This document shows, one piece after another, positions 11,275 to 21,937 of a stretch of 64,000 nt of DNA. The stretch is from assembly GCA_027475525.1 (NCBI GenBank), contig JAMWFC010000101.1:319101-383100 (forward strand). Reading direction: 5' to 3'. Made by a program: the position numbers and the translations under genes. The DNA is from Macrolepiota albuminosa. Lineage: Eukaryota; Basidiomycota; Agaricomycetes; Agaricales; Agaricaceae. Every line of letters starts with the position of its first letter. The stretch's first letter is position 1. The notes under the pieces were generated by a model. It ran no database searches, was not told where the DNA came from, and saw only the letters and a program-made list of their open reading frames with translations.

Positions 11275-12279
11275 TCAACTGAAGCATGAAGAAACTTTGC
11301 CTGCCATGTAACTATGCGTAAAGATCATTGCTGCTGCTGTTAGACCCGTTGTTCGAAAGACTGAGGGGTTGGGATGTTGGCCAATAGCAGCTTCAGCAGC
11401 AGCTCTGTACAGGCAGAAAAAAAAGTAAACCAATGAGTTGCAATAAATGAGATAGAATACTGACCGTCCTTCATAAACACCAGGCATTGCACCTCGTTCA
11501 ACCACCTAAAAGCACTCCTCATCGGTTGTCTTGTACTTCTTTGAAGTCTGTCCCTCTCTTGATCGCAGAGGAGACGGCAATGGCAAGGGAGTAGTCTTGA
11601 ATGACTGTGCGTGATGGGTAGATGAGGATGTGGGTGTACGACAAAAACATGCAGTCATAGATGGAACTGATGCAATGGAGTCATCTGAGTCAGACAAAAA
11701 CATGTCCTCATCATCTGATACAGGTGCAGGCTGCCAATGATGAGAAGGAACTGGGGTTGAGTGAGGTGAGGAGACGTGGACTTGGTATTTTTTCGAGGCA
11801 GATAGTTGAGGGGGTGGAGATGAAGAGTGCGTTTGATGTCCATTGGGCATTTCTTGGCAGCGTTGAGAAAGACCTCGGCAAGGGTGAGACTTAGAAGGGC
11901 GGAAGGGGCCGTTTGATACATTTGCAGGTGGTTCGTTGATCTCAGTTACTAGGTCATTTGCTATAGCGTGTTCCCATGCTTTGATGGCGGCGTCATAGCT
12001 GTAGTAGCCTTGAAGCCAGCCCTTCTTTCCTCCAGAAAGGTCATGAATCTGCTGTGTGGCAGTGGGCCTGTTCAAGTGGTTACATAGGCAAAGTAAGAAT
12101 AAGTTTTGAAAAAAATGCTTACCATGTCTCAAATATACTGGTTTTACGCCCACAATACACAACGTAGACAACTTTCTTCTGTAATGTGGGGTCATCAGGC
12201 TCAAACATATCTGGCCTTCCATGCAAATGCTGTACCCTGGCTGATGCAAAGACATCATCAAGGTTTGTAAGAGGTTCAT
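11275..12279 (-). pseudogene. Viroplasmin-like (RNase H1 N-terminal-like) ORF of the KDZ element
   Basis: The 257-codon minus-strand frame contains CIVGVKPVYLRHG, then after a probable intron ATQQIHDLSGGKKGW and YYSYDAAIKAWEHA. This resembles the small RNA:DNA-hybrid-binding domain at the RNase H1 N terminus and in viroplasmin (a Gly-Ile-Tyr turn, then a Phe-x-Gly segment and an Ala-x-x-Ala-x helix). A long Ser/Pro-rich linker follows. Near 11505-11275 a second similar unit may occur (ERGAMPGVYEGR, AAAEAAIGQHPNP). Its frame ends with SKKYKTTDEECF at 11506. What it does for the element is unknown, and the domain call is by pattern only. Confidence 0.45.
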
Positions 12280-12549
12280 TGATGCTCTTGGTTTTTGCTG
12301 AACCTGTGGTATTAGATACTTGTCGAGGAGTCGACGACGTAGACCCTGATAGAGTGAAAGAAGTAAATTAAATCACATACATAGATGGCTTAAAAAACGC
12401 ACTCTTGGTTGAATAATGCATCTGTACTCAGAATTCAAAAGGGAAGCAGATGCAAGAAGAGAGAAGGAAAGAGTAACGAAAGGGAAAGAAAAGGAAAGTG
12501 TAACAAAAGTTAGACAGAGAATGGTTTCAACACAAAGTCTGAACCACAT
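12280..12549. other. Spacer between divergent KDZ cargo genes
   Basis: Holds the 5' side of both the viroplasmin-like ORF and the spliced plus-strand gene. An AG-rich stretch at 12440-12520 stands out. No promoter motif I can name. Confidence 0.35.
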
Positions 12550-14115
12550 GTGACTGTTTCCACGCTCATACATCAGGTTGACAATCAACAAGCACTGGAG
12601 AACACCGAAGAAGCCAGTACATTGACAGACGCGATGCCTAGTTCTGTCCAGTTCAACGATGATCTCGGGTCCAAGTCCATGACTTGGGCTTCTCGTAATC
12701 CTGACAGACCTGTTCAACCCAAGCGTCTTTGTCTCTCCAAGTCAAGCTCACAGTCTGACACATCAATGGGTACTCGCACCCTTCTCAAGAAGAACACAAA
12801 GGAAAACCTTGATCTTGTTCGAGAAGCCGTCTCAAAATATCTTGCCGACCAGGAGGAGTTTATTAAACAGATGGCAGAGCGCTTTTTGGTAGACCAGGAA
12901 CGCGTCAAGAAGATGATAGTTCACAGTTCAAACTACGCATCAGCACGTTGCCCGTTGCTTATGAATGCAATCACTCACTATAAGGCCACTGTGTTAAATG
13001 AAGGTGAGCTTTATTCCAGTGACTTACTTCCTCATCTCATGATCTTACAATGTCAGATTGTGCTCCTGGATATCGTTTGAAACTCAAAGATATCCAACAG
13101 CATGTCGACAATGATCCAGAGTTGGACCCTTCAAAGATGAGCAAGCAACACCAGAAAGAACTTATTGATAATCTTGCTGAACATTGTGCCCTCAAATTGC
13201 AGGGTTCGCGTTGCAGCAATCATGCTTTGGCTATTGACGCACACCAAAACATCAAGGCAATCACATCAGAGGTGGAATGGTCTCATCTTACACATTTTTC
13301 TCCATCACTGACCTATGGTGCAGATGAGAAACCTTTTTCTTCATACAGGTGTTTGTTCATTTGCTTTCTTTTCCCAAGGTCATGCCGAAGATACCACCAC
13401 CACCTTCACTGCCACTTCAGATGATACTGTCATGAGGTTCTTTCCAGAGGTCTTGAGGCTAGACTACACCGATGTTCTGGCCAAGTTTGAGATGTATGCC
13501 TGCCTAGAGAATCAAAGTAGGCGATGTTCTTATCTGACTTCCTCACCAACTCACAACAAGAATAGCAGTGACAAAGCCGGATACCCTGCCATCCATGCAC
13601 GCTGAGTGTACAGGCCTCATTTTGCATGGATTGCATGAGTTCAAGCTTCCAAATCTTATATGTTGACCAAATCTGATTTATCGATAGGTTCAATTCTCAA
13701 CAATAAGAGCATAAAGATGAATTATCAAAATTACGATACAGCAATTGTAGAGAAGTACCATGTCCATCTGGTAGGCTGGCCTTCAAGAATACCGTTTGGT
13801 AGCCCTTCAAATATTTTGACAGTGGACGATATTCGGCTCCTGCGTTCAGTACTCAAGGGCACCGATTGTAGATGGGAATATCTCACGGCAGAGAAACAGA
13901 TGGCACACAATCAGAAACTTGTCAATGCGCGCAGCCAGGGAGTGGTGGTTGGAAAGAAGAGAAAGGAACAGTCCAATAAGGGCAGGCTCAGGACGAAGGG
14001 AGAAAAAACACAGGCCAAAAAGAGGAAAACTTCTCAGCTGCCGCCGGGCACTACGTACAAAAGTGTGGAATTTATTGATGATGAAGACGTGATGGACAGT
14101 GAGGGCAATGACTAG
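12550..14115 (+). pseudogene. Spliced KDZ cargo gene of unknown function
   Basis: Not recognised to a named domain. The first exon frame ends ITHYKATVLNEG and is followed by a likely intron (GTGAGC at about 13004 to CAG at about 13055). The next exons read YRLKLKDIQQHVDNDPEL, HTGVCSFAFFSQGHAED and FFPEVLRLDYTDVLAKFE. A later one reads MNYQNYDTAIVEKYHVHLVG, then LTVDDIRLLRSVLKGTDCRW and a basic Lys/Arg-rich tail (KKRKEQ, KKRKTSQ) ending at a stop near 14115. The basic tail suggests a nuclear or nucleic-acid-bound protein. From memory, similar proteins are common in agaricomycetes. Frame breaks near 13605-13690 make this copy probably inactive, though undetected introns may explain some of them. 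Confidence 0.5.
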
Positions 14116-14223
14116 ATATGTTTCATTCTAGAATACAAGAACCTTTCATTTTCTCAGGTTCCAGTAACAATAAGTATTCTGTAATGTGGAAAATGCACTC
14201 ACAAGGGAAATGAGTAATGTATC

Positions 14224-14558
14224 TCATTTTTCCGAGATTTTCCGAGGGATTTTGCGCATAAATGTGAGCTCATCATGTCCAACGATGAGCGGGGGGCGGG
14301 GATCAACAGCTGACGTGATCTCCAAACATGTATGATCAATACCCGACGGGATGATGTTGCTGGTGGTCATGGGGAACATGCCTGATGGCATCGGCAATGG
14401 CCCTGGCTATAACTGATGAGCATACTCAAAAACAAGTCATGGAATAACAAGTGTATTATTGCAGGAAGGGAGAATAAGATGAATCACCTCCAATTAGGCA
14501 TGACATATGGATCAAATGACTCGTCTAATTAGGCAAGATAGGTGGTAGCTATAGGTGG
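14224..14558 (-). repeat. KDZ right terminal inverted repeat
   Basis: Reverse complement of 6247-6582. The outer end (CTATAGGTGG) abuts LINE-derived sequence that leads into RNase H. Confidence 0.85.
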
Positions 14559-14565
14559 AGGTGTG

Positions 14566-15400
14566 GAACTTTTGCCCACTTCTTAGTAGAGAAACTGAGA
14601 AAAAATTGAAACTTTAAAGAGCTTGTGGAAAACAGAACCCTGGCATTAGAGAAAGAGAGAATCCATCAGGAAGTGGGAGGAACACTTTTCTGACCCAACC
14701 TAATGATAAATGGCTCTTTGAAGAACAGCTTCAGAGTTTTTGCTAGGGCCTAAACCACAAATAATGCAAATAATGTAGACTAATCCAGGATAAATAGAGA
14801 TCATATGATACTAATAGAAATATATACTAATGGCTCATACAAAGGAAACAGCACCCATCAACATGATAGCAGGAGCTGGAATATGATATAGTAACAATGA
14901 TCAGAGAAATGAAGCTATTAGTTACCAACAAATATTAAACAGACAAATAATGCAGACAAGGCCATAGCTGTACTACAAGCTAGATAACTACTCTACAGAT
15001 GCAAGCAGTTAAAATACTCAGCAACTCCAAACTCATAATTGATAGCATGACAGTGCACATGGAAAAAAATAAAGACAATGAATGGATTGGAGCAGCAGAT
15101 CAAAAACTGATGAGATTTCTAATAGTGCATCTGAAAGCAAGAAAAGGTATGATAATTTTTAAAAAGATCAAAGGCCATACAAGGATAGAAGAAAATAGGA
15201 TGCAGATCTCATGGCAAATAACAGCACAAAGAAATAGGCCCAAGATAATATAAATGTGGACATACCTTCAGGATTTAATCTCTCTAGCACAAAGCTGGCA
15301 ACAATTATGCAGGCCACACGTTATCAAAGCATACTAGAAACACAGCTAACTCTATCATACAGAGGTATAAACATATATTTAGACATGATAAGTTGAGCAG
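14566..15400 (+). pseudogene. LINE RNase H domain and 3' tail remnant
   Basis: Starting near 14645 the reading gives SIRKWEEHFSD, then NIYTNGSYKGNS (the first catalytic Asp replaced by Asn) and a broken middle part. From 14999 it reads LIIDSMTVHMEKNKDNEW, LIVHLKARKG and KKIKGHTRIEENRM, the second half of a Tad-LINE RNase H, where relatives have a Gly-His segment followed by Glu-Gly-Asn-Glu. A C-terminal tail follows (IPSGFNLSSTKLATIMQA) to about 15400. Together with 2229-6244 it marks the two ends of one interrupted LINE. Confidence 0.72.
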
Positions 15401-15429
15401 TTCAGAATGCAAATAACAATTGTAGACAA

Positions 15430-15772
15430 GTATAAAAATGTATCCTTCAAATAGTCATGACGTAGTCTGTGAATGACTTTGTTACCTGTAGACAAGTATA
15501 AGAATATATCTATAAGACTTGTAAGTACTGTGTGAAGACAGGTATAAGTAATTGACATACCTCTCAGACAGTCATGACATAGTCTGTGAATGACTGAGGG
15601 GCATGTTTATATATATAAGTATTTATACTCAGGAAAATTTTTGATGGAAATAATAAATAAAAAGTATTGTGCCATAGTAGCGCAACATAACAAATAAAAA
15701 TATAAGTAAAGTTAAAAATAAAATAAAAATAAAGTATACTGTGTAGCACTGATCAGATGTCATATGCTAACA
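15430..15772 (-). repeat. Probable copia LTR on the minus strand
   Basis: On the minus strand a purine run (GTCAGAGGAAG, 15773-15783) is followed at 15772 by TGTTAGCATATGAC, the arrangement of a polypurine tract and LTR start just after the C1 RNase H stop. Inside, a 24-base word around AGTCATGACGTAGTCTGTG occurs twice, about 115 bases apart (near 15453 and 15568). The distal end of the LTR is not resolved. Confidence 0.45.
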
Positions 15773-16990
15773 CTTCCTCTGACATCTTGACTGCACTTAG
15801 TTTTCAAGACCCATGAGCTGGACCAGGTATTTGTAGCTAATTTGAGGGAGGGGCTTCATGAAAAGGTCCACAAGGTTTTTGACTGAAGGTATAGGTATAA
15901 TTTCAAGTTGCCCTTTACATAAGCATTCTCAAATATAGTAGTATTGTATGTCAATGTATTTGGCTTAGACATGATTTTTGATTGACTCTGCAAAAGCGAT
16001 TGATGACCTATTGTCTGCATGGATGGACACCGGGAACAGTTGGGGTAATTCAACCTCAGACAGGAAATTGAACATCAGCTGACATAAATATTAAACCAAT
16101 TGGCTATATTGATGCTGATTTTAGAGGAGACCTGGACACCAAACAATCAATGAGAGGGTATGTGTTTATAATGGCCAGAAGTGCAGTCCCCTGGAGTTCA
16201 AAACAACAACCTACTGTAGCACTGAGCACTACCAAAGCAGAATACATGGCGCTGACACACAGTGTCCAACAGGCACTCTGTATTTGGAGTAGACCAGCTT
16301 GTATTTCAACATTTTCTTTACATACCCAAGCACATAGAGCAACGCCTTCCAGTGCAAGGGGCCGGAGTTTAATTGGAAACGTACAAGCAATCTGACTGCA
16401 AACAACAGGTCTGAGTGTGTGGCTACCTGAGCCCACATCAGGGATTTAAGTGCCTCTTTATATGGCTTATTTGCCATATATTGCTTCTCTTCTTCAGTAC
16501 TCAGGCATATTTCTTCCATGAGATGAATGCTGGTGAGAAGTGAAGTGTGGTGTGGGTTGCAGTTGCTCATCTCAAAATGCTCTAGCATACGGATCAAATA
16601 GGCCTTTTGAGATAATGAGATTGTGCCTGCTGTAGCGTCATGTTTGATGTCTATTCTGAGAATAAACAATAAATCCTTCAAGTCTTTTATCTTGTATATG
16701 CTTGCTAGTTCCTCCTTTGCTTGTCTTGCTCCTTCCTTTGTTGTGGAGGTCCCAAAGACATTGTTGTTGAAAGTGTTTGTGATGGTATGCTCTCTATCTA
16801 TACTTTTTGCTCAAACGCATGGGTCGGCTCTAGACATGTGGTATCCTAAATCTTTGTAAGCTTTATCCAGGGTCCAGAACCAGTCTCTTTCCCCTTGCAT
16901 CAAGCTGTAAAGTGTCTTCAGGAGGACTACCTTCTTCTCCTCCCCTCCTGATAGACCAGGTGGCACGTTGATGATGCTCAAAAGTAGATC
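15760..16990 (-). mobile_element. Ty1/copia fragment C1 (RT and RNase H), with an internal inversion
   Basis: Minus-strand pol fragment. RT runs from about 16990 to 16286: PPGLSGGEE, LLKTLYSLMQG, then SLSQKAYLIRMLEHFEMSNC and SLMWAQVATHSDL, up to GYVKKMLKYKLVYSKY. The next part of the family order (RNase H first half) is present but on the plus strand (16083-16285). The last part (FPVSIHADN, KYIDIQYYYI, SVKNLVDLFMKPL) is again on the minus strand, 16082-15790. No protease or integrase remains. Confidence 0.75.
16083..16285 (+). pseudogene. Inverted RNase H segment of copia C1
   Basis: The plus-strand reading INIKPIGYIDADFRGDLDT, then GYVFIMARSAVPWSSKQQ and STTKAEYMALTHSVQQAL, is the first half of a copia RNase H with its catalytic Asp and Glu. 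It is opposite in direction to the RT and the RNase H tail on either side, which are themselves collinear. A local inversion of about 200 bases explains all three pieces. Confidence 0.72.
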
Positions 16991-18118
16991 AGTAGCAGAT
17001 ACAGTTTACAGCTACTGACCTGTGTAAAATGTGTTGGGCATGCTAAGATTGAGGGAGTTCCAGGCAGTTTCCAGAGAACAAGTCAGAAAAATGAGTTATA
17101 CAGCAAGATTTGGTGAAAGTTGGTAGCGATAGTCGCAAGGATGTGCGGTAAAGAGGATGTGCCAATGATGAAGTGCATCTACAAAGGAGTAAGGAGATGA
17201 ATACAGGTAAGTGCGGCAAGGGGATGCAGAAAGAAAACTAGAGGCTTAGCAACAACTAAGCTGCATGATGCCTGCCATAGGTGCAAGGCATGTAGGTTCT
17301 ATAAGCATAACTGCGGCAAGCAGGCTAAGAGAGTTCAGACAATTGGCAACTATGAACTTAGTCAGCTCAAAAGAAATCTGAACTGTAGGGTGAACTGAGG
17401 GATGTAAACTGGGGTACTCTGTTCTGTTGTAGCTAGTGACAATGATAAGTATTTATAGTAAGAAGCAAGTTCCCTGCTGTTGAGAGGCTAAGGGTCGCCA
17501 AAGGACGGTAAACTGTAAGTAATGTAATTAAACGTCCTGTATTAAACTGAATGTTGTGAAATAAAGTAAGCAAGCTGTCCATCTGTCTAAGAGAGGGGTG
17601 CCAAGAGGCATCAGGTGCCAGGGTAAATGCCAGGCTGTCCATCACAAGTAAATGACATTATTCCTAATTTATAAGTGCTGTTGTTGGCTAGCCATGCCAT
17701 GTGCTGATTAATTGATGCCAACTGTCAATACTTGCTGGCGGCATGATCCCAGCTGTCATTCCAGCTGCCACCAGTGCTATCAATGATCAAATCTGTTGCT
17801 TGCCATGTGTGGCCATTGGGTAAGGCCTAAAAAGGATAAATCATGTGTGCCAAGTTTAGAACATGCACAGCAAAGTGTCCAGAGCCAATGCTGAGCCTGC
17901 TATTGATGCACCTAGCCTGTGTAGGATCCTATCATCTCTCTCCGATTGAAAAATTGACTGTTCCCAGTCACCAAAAATAGCTACCACTACCGGTTTGTGA
18001 CTAGGTGGCCTATGCATTTGCTGAAATCTCCTTATAGTCCTAGCACATGAATTGGGACTTCACCTCTTTTCCTGAAAAATTTCTTGGTGCTCTATTCACA
18101 CAGATGTCCTTCTAATTT
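16991..18118. other. No recognisable gene
   Basis: About 1.1 kb with moderate GC and only short open stretches. It separates copia C1 from the first clear exon of the spliced gene at 18119. An unrecognised 5' exon, LTR or promoter could lie here. I see no motif I can support. Confidence 0.3.
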
Positions 18119-18384
18119 CCAGCTCCGCCTGTTGTGCCATCCCAAGAGGTGCAAGATGCCACATATGTGTATATTGAAAAGGCCAACAGGTTCCTGAAGC
18201 GTATTGAAAATGTGGGTGCTGAGGCACCTACTAACCTCATTGTTGGCATAATGTGCCTGGACAAACAGTGGTTAGAGGTTCGCATGCTTGGGGTCAGCTG
18301 GGACTGTGAGATCAATGTGCAGGAGTGGTGTCATGCCCACTATGTGGAGCACTGCAGTGCTGAGTGGCTAGAGCCATTTTCTCG

Positions 18385-18437
18385 TTTTGTGAGTTGCTGC
18401 TAGTGTTTGCCACATTGCTAACTAACCTCGACCTTAG
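18385..18437 (+). other. Intron 1 of the spliced unknown gene
   Basis: GTGAGTTGC donor, a GCTAAC branch-like word near 18416 and a CTTAG acceptor. Length about 53 bases. One of several introns that show this was a real spliced gene. Confidence 0.6.
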
Positions 18438-19944
18438 GCGCCTCCTGCCATCCCCACTATCAAGGACAAGTTGGAGGACATCCTTTCTGGTGCACTCCCC
18501 ATGATGGCAAGCAGTGCTGTGCTCAGGTGAGTATTTTTAACCAGTTGGCAGCTTAGCTCTGGTCTGACTTGTCTCCTTGTAGCAAGCAGGAGGTGTTGGC
18601 GCCCCTCACCAACATGCAGGTAGATGCAGAGATGATGGCAATTTGTGAGACAGTGCTGACAGAGGCCTCCTGTGATGCCAAGAAAAGGACATGGGTGCGA
18701 GAAGAGCATGAGGCAGTGGGTGAGGAGGAAGTTGTTGCCAAGGAGAGGATGCCTTTCCAGAGGGAGAGTTCCATTGCAGAGGGGTCAGATAAGGGTTTGC
18801 GTGCCAGCAGTGCTCTGAGCCCAGCACTGCTAGCTAGTAAGCTGGGCTCCCCCGTAAAGCCCGGCAAGGTTTTGAAGAGGAAGGTGAGCTGTGATGTTCT
18901 TTACCACTGTTATGTATTGCTAATAGCTTCTTTGAAGTCCTGTAAAGTCACTGCCCCTTGCTATGCGGTAAGCAAGCCCTACCCTATCTTTAATGTTACT
19001 GACCAATATTAACAGGCACCAACGCAAACATCCTTCAGCAATGCCAAGCTGAAGAATCTGCTAGTGCCATGTCAGGAAGAGATGGTCTTGGATGAGGGAA
19101 TAGAAGCAGGAGTGGTCTTGCCAGAGATGAAAGACAAACGGACAGCAAGTTCTACAGCAAGACAGGAGTTCAAGGACTCTCAAGGAGTGGTAAGTACCTT
19201 AGTCTTTCCTACCATGCTTGCTAATGCTCTTGTAGTATGACAAATGCTGGGTCAACAATGACCCAGAGGGGTGTTGGTACCCCACTAGTAGCTAGCCCTG
19301 CTACCAGTGCAGGACATTAAAACAAGCTTGCACTCTAGACAGTGCCAAGAGTCATGAGCATGGAGGCGCTCCTGATGCAGTGGTAGAGCGCATCTTCCAG
19401 CATGCTGTCTTGGTCAAATGTGCATGGGAGTTTGTTGAGAGCAAGAGGAAGAAGAAGGCCACTAGCAATGTGGCCATGATCAACAAGAGTTCCCTGGTGC
19501 TGCCGATGTGCCAGGAAGATGAACATGCAACAGTTGATAACTGTGGTGCCAGTGAGCATCAAAGAACAGCAGTCCTTTTAAAACAACAAGTCTCTTCACC
19601 CTCCAAGGAGAAGGGCAAGGCCAAACATATGTGGGTAGAGTCTCCTCCTCCTTCCTCTAAGGATGTGAAGATAGAGGAGCTGGAGAAAGTGCTTGCTGCC
19701 AGTTGCTTGCCTCCAAGAGATAGCGAGGCCAGGCCTAGTAAGTTGCTATCCCCCATCCATCTGAGGGGCGCCTCTTTGCCAGTGGTCACCAACAAGGGGG
19801 GCCTAACTGAGGTGTCAGCAGCCATGGAAGATGGGGAAGGCAAGGGTTCAGGGGCAGCAGTAGTGACAGATGCTGCAGTGGGCAATGTGGATCCAGAGGT
19901 TGTCAGCAATGAGGCAGCAGAGGAACAGCTAGAGCCTTCTGAGC

Positions 19945-21017
19945 TGGTGATGACGCCAACCTAAGTTGGATGCGCTGTGCATATATGCAGTACAACACCG
20001 TCTCCAGTGCCTGACGTGCGTAGTTGTGAGGAGTCCTGACAGAGTCCCAGTGTGCTTGAACAAATGTGATAGGACAATGTGCTAGAAGATAGCACCTCAA
20101 ATGCTACCTGGCAAACTGTAAGTGCCATAGCCTAAGCAAAGATACAGAGATGAAGACAAATAGCGCAATGTAACGTGCCTATAGGTGGCACTGCAAACAA
20201 TGAAGACAAGACAAATGAGGTTAGCGCCCAACTTGGTGGCAACATTGGGCTAAGCTAGTGCGATTCGAACACTAAGTGTAACTTGGGTGCTCAAGGGTTA
20301 CGATTCATTGATATGTACATGCAGAGTAGCTATCTTTTATACTATGCACTACTATATTTTTGAAATAGGTCCATTTGTGGCACTACCAATTAGTGCCTCT
20401 CCTCATGGTTGCAGGTAACGGCAACCTGTCAATGGCAACCAGCACACATGGGGGAATGGTGACCAACAGCGTTATAGCCCATTGGCCATGGCGACTCTAA
20501 ACTGACTTAAACTTTGTATGAGTCTGCTCACTTTTTAGTGTAATTCCAATTGACCAGGCCTTTGCAGAGTATGGTTGAAAAATCCTTGACAGACGCCATG
20601 AGTTCTACTGTCAGCGCTAAACCTGGTATCAGTTCTTGATGGATAAAATGTTGGGCTAGAGTATATCCTGTTCTGTCACTGCTGATTCTTTAGACTTCTG
20701 ATTGAAGTGCCTTGTCCAATGGCAGCACCTAATACTAATCTCTTTATAGAACTAATCAGGGTTTGGTCAAAGTCACGTTCCCGCTGTTGTGCTAGGGCCA
20801 TGAGTCCTGGGTCTCCTAATTTTCTAAAGTCAATAAGTGGTGTATGCTGAAGGCTTAATAATGGTGGTTTAGACTGACAAACAATGCCTATAATTGAGTG
20901 CTAAGACCCGTGGTATCCTGTGTCCGAGAGGATCGCTAGGGTCTCTAGTATAGCCTGTGTCCATAGGCCTGTAATGTGCCCCTTGATGCGCTCAGTCTGA
21001 GTAGAAGCCTATCACCA
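19945..21017 (+). repeat. LTR-like repeat (family LTR_A), copy 2
   Basis: Begins TGGTGATGACG and ends CCTATCACCA: TG..CA with a seven-base terminal inversion. It matches the minus strand of 4552-5597 over its full length with many differences. It separates the two halves of the spliced unknown gene. No clear 5-bp duplication flanks it (TGAGC and GTCAC). It could be a solo LTR, or the LTR of the neighbouring G2 element. A GATTCGAAC word at about 20262 resembles a Pol III B box. Confidence 0.58.
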
Positions 21018-21590
21018 GTCACTGACATGGCAGCTGTGCCCTCCACAGCTGAGAAAGATGAAGAGCCAATGTGGGAGGAACTTAATTGGCAGTGGTTGCC
21101 ACCTTATGGCCTCACTGCCCCTTGGGTGAGGGAAGTGTCAGATGAAGACAACATTACTGGTCTGAAGCTGTAGCAACCCGTCCTTGCAAGGGTGAACTCT
21201 TCCTGGACTCCCCAGCCCATGCCGCATGTGGATGATGATGCCTTCCACTAGCTGGGGCAAGACTTGGTTTATCCAGTGGTGGTGCTCTACCCTCAAGACA
21301 TGCTGGAGCATTTAGCTGGCAGAGCTATTAGAATGGGGGAGGTGTTTAGTCAGGAACAGGAGTGTGTGCGGGCCCAACTCATGGTGTACTGACTTTGCTA
21401 TGACAACCTGGCATGTAGCCTTGCTGTTCTCGAGGACTACTAAGCTGATTGTCAGGATGCTCTGGATTGGCAGATCACCAACGATATCTAGCCTAGAGAC
21501 CTGCTGCCTCTTTGCAACACCTCTTTGCTGCTTTTGGACAACAGTGTCTTCATGGATGAGTAGATGGACTATAGGGTAGATTAGCCATCT

Positions 21591-21937
21591 TATATATTAA
21601 CTCTTGTTATTGTTACATATAACATCTTGGGACCTGGACTTCTAACTTGAAATTAAGATGGTAAGTAAGCAAGTAACTAGGGTGCAGCAAAGGAGCAGCA
21701 GGGGGAACAGTAAAAGGCAATGAAGAACTCAGCAGATCTTTTAAAGAAAAAGGGAAACACTCAGTAGATCATCATAGCAAAAAAACTCTTGGTGGAGGTT
21801 GCACAAGGTGCTAAGCGTTGGCGACATGCTAGCGCTGCATTTTGAGTATGTATAGCAATTGTCTGTGAAGTATGGTACTGTAAGCAATTTGGCAAAAAAA
21901 GTAGAGCAAAAGTAAGTAAAATGAAAGTGTAGGCTTA
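21591..21937. other. Untranslated 3' side of G2
   Basis: AT-rich sequence after the G2 integrase stop. On the minus strand this is where the 3' untranslated region and LTR would be. No LTR end is evident, and nothing else is recognised. Confidence 0.3.

Larger units (their letters stand above)
6247..14558. mobile_element. KDZ (Kyakuja-Dileera-Zisupton) DNA transposon carrying a TET/JBP gene
   Basis: An 8.3-kb unit is bounded by inverted repeats of about 335 bp (6247-6582 and 14224-14558) and sits inside the LINE. Four genes are recognisable, in order: KDZ transposase (-), TET/JBP-like dioxygenase (+), viroplasmin-like ORF (-), spliced gene of unknown role (+). KDZ transposons linked to TET/JBP genes are established in agaricomycetes. 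All four genes carry stops, shifts or small deletions, so the copy looks inactive, although the inverted repeats stay about 95% alike. No clear target duplication was found. Confidence 0.82.
2190..15400 (+). mobile_element. Tad-like non-LTR retrotransposon (LINE), decayed and split by nested insertions
   Basis: LINE domains occur in the right order on the plus strand: an apurinic-type endonuclease (2229-3560), linker and early RT (4303-4551), RT core (5598-6244), and RNase H with tail (14566-15400). The gaps are filled by other elements: LTR_B 3593-4277, LTR_A 4552-5597 and KDZ 6247-14558. The late RT and zinc-finger part expected between RT and RNase H is missing, so a deletion accompanied or preceded the KDZ insertion. 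There are many stops and CpG is nearly absent. This is the oldest layer of the left half. Confidence 0.8.
18119..21590 (+). pseudogene. Spliced gene of unknown function, broken by a stop and an LTR-like insertion
   Basis: Not recognised. Likely exons: 18122-18384, 18438-18526, 18583-18882, about 19015-19191, 19238-19944, then 21018-21590 beyond the LTR_A copy. Introns are 40-60 bases with GTGAGT or GTAAGT donors and branch-like CTAAC words. The protein is acidic, and the fifth exon has a cysteine-spaced patch: KCWVNNDPEGCWYP, then CYQCRTLKQAC (C-x8-C-x7-C-x2-C-x6-C). An in-frame TAG lies between them at about 19287. After the LTR the reading resumes with EELNWQWLPPYG and a segment (SLAVLEDY, DCQDALDWQI) interrupted by stops. 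The Cys pattern suggests metal binding. The DNA is less AT-rich than the neighbouring transposons. Confidence 0.5.

Noticed and set aside
11506..12279. Viral (caulimovirus) insertion because of the viroplasmin-like pattern
   Set aside because: The domain is shared with cellular RNase H1; no viral replication or coat genes are nearby, and the ORF lies within the KDZ inverted repeats.
20255..20275. Possible tRNA (GATTCGAAC, Pol III B-box-like word)
   Set aside because: No A box, acceptor stem or anticodon arm could be drawn around it; it lies inside the LTR_A repeat.
19945..21017. LTR_A copy 2 as the 3' LTR of gypsy G2
   Set aside because: Possible, but between it and the G2 integrase lie ~570 bases of the plus-strand spliced gene, and no partner LTR is seen at the other end of G2. 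Left unassigned.
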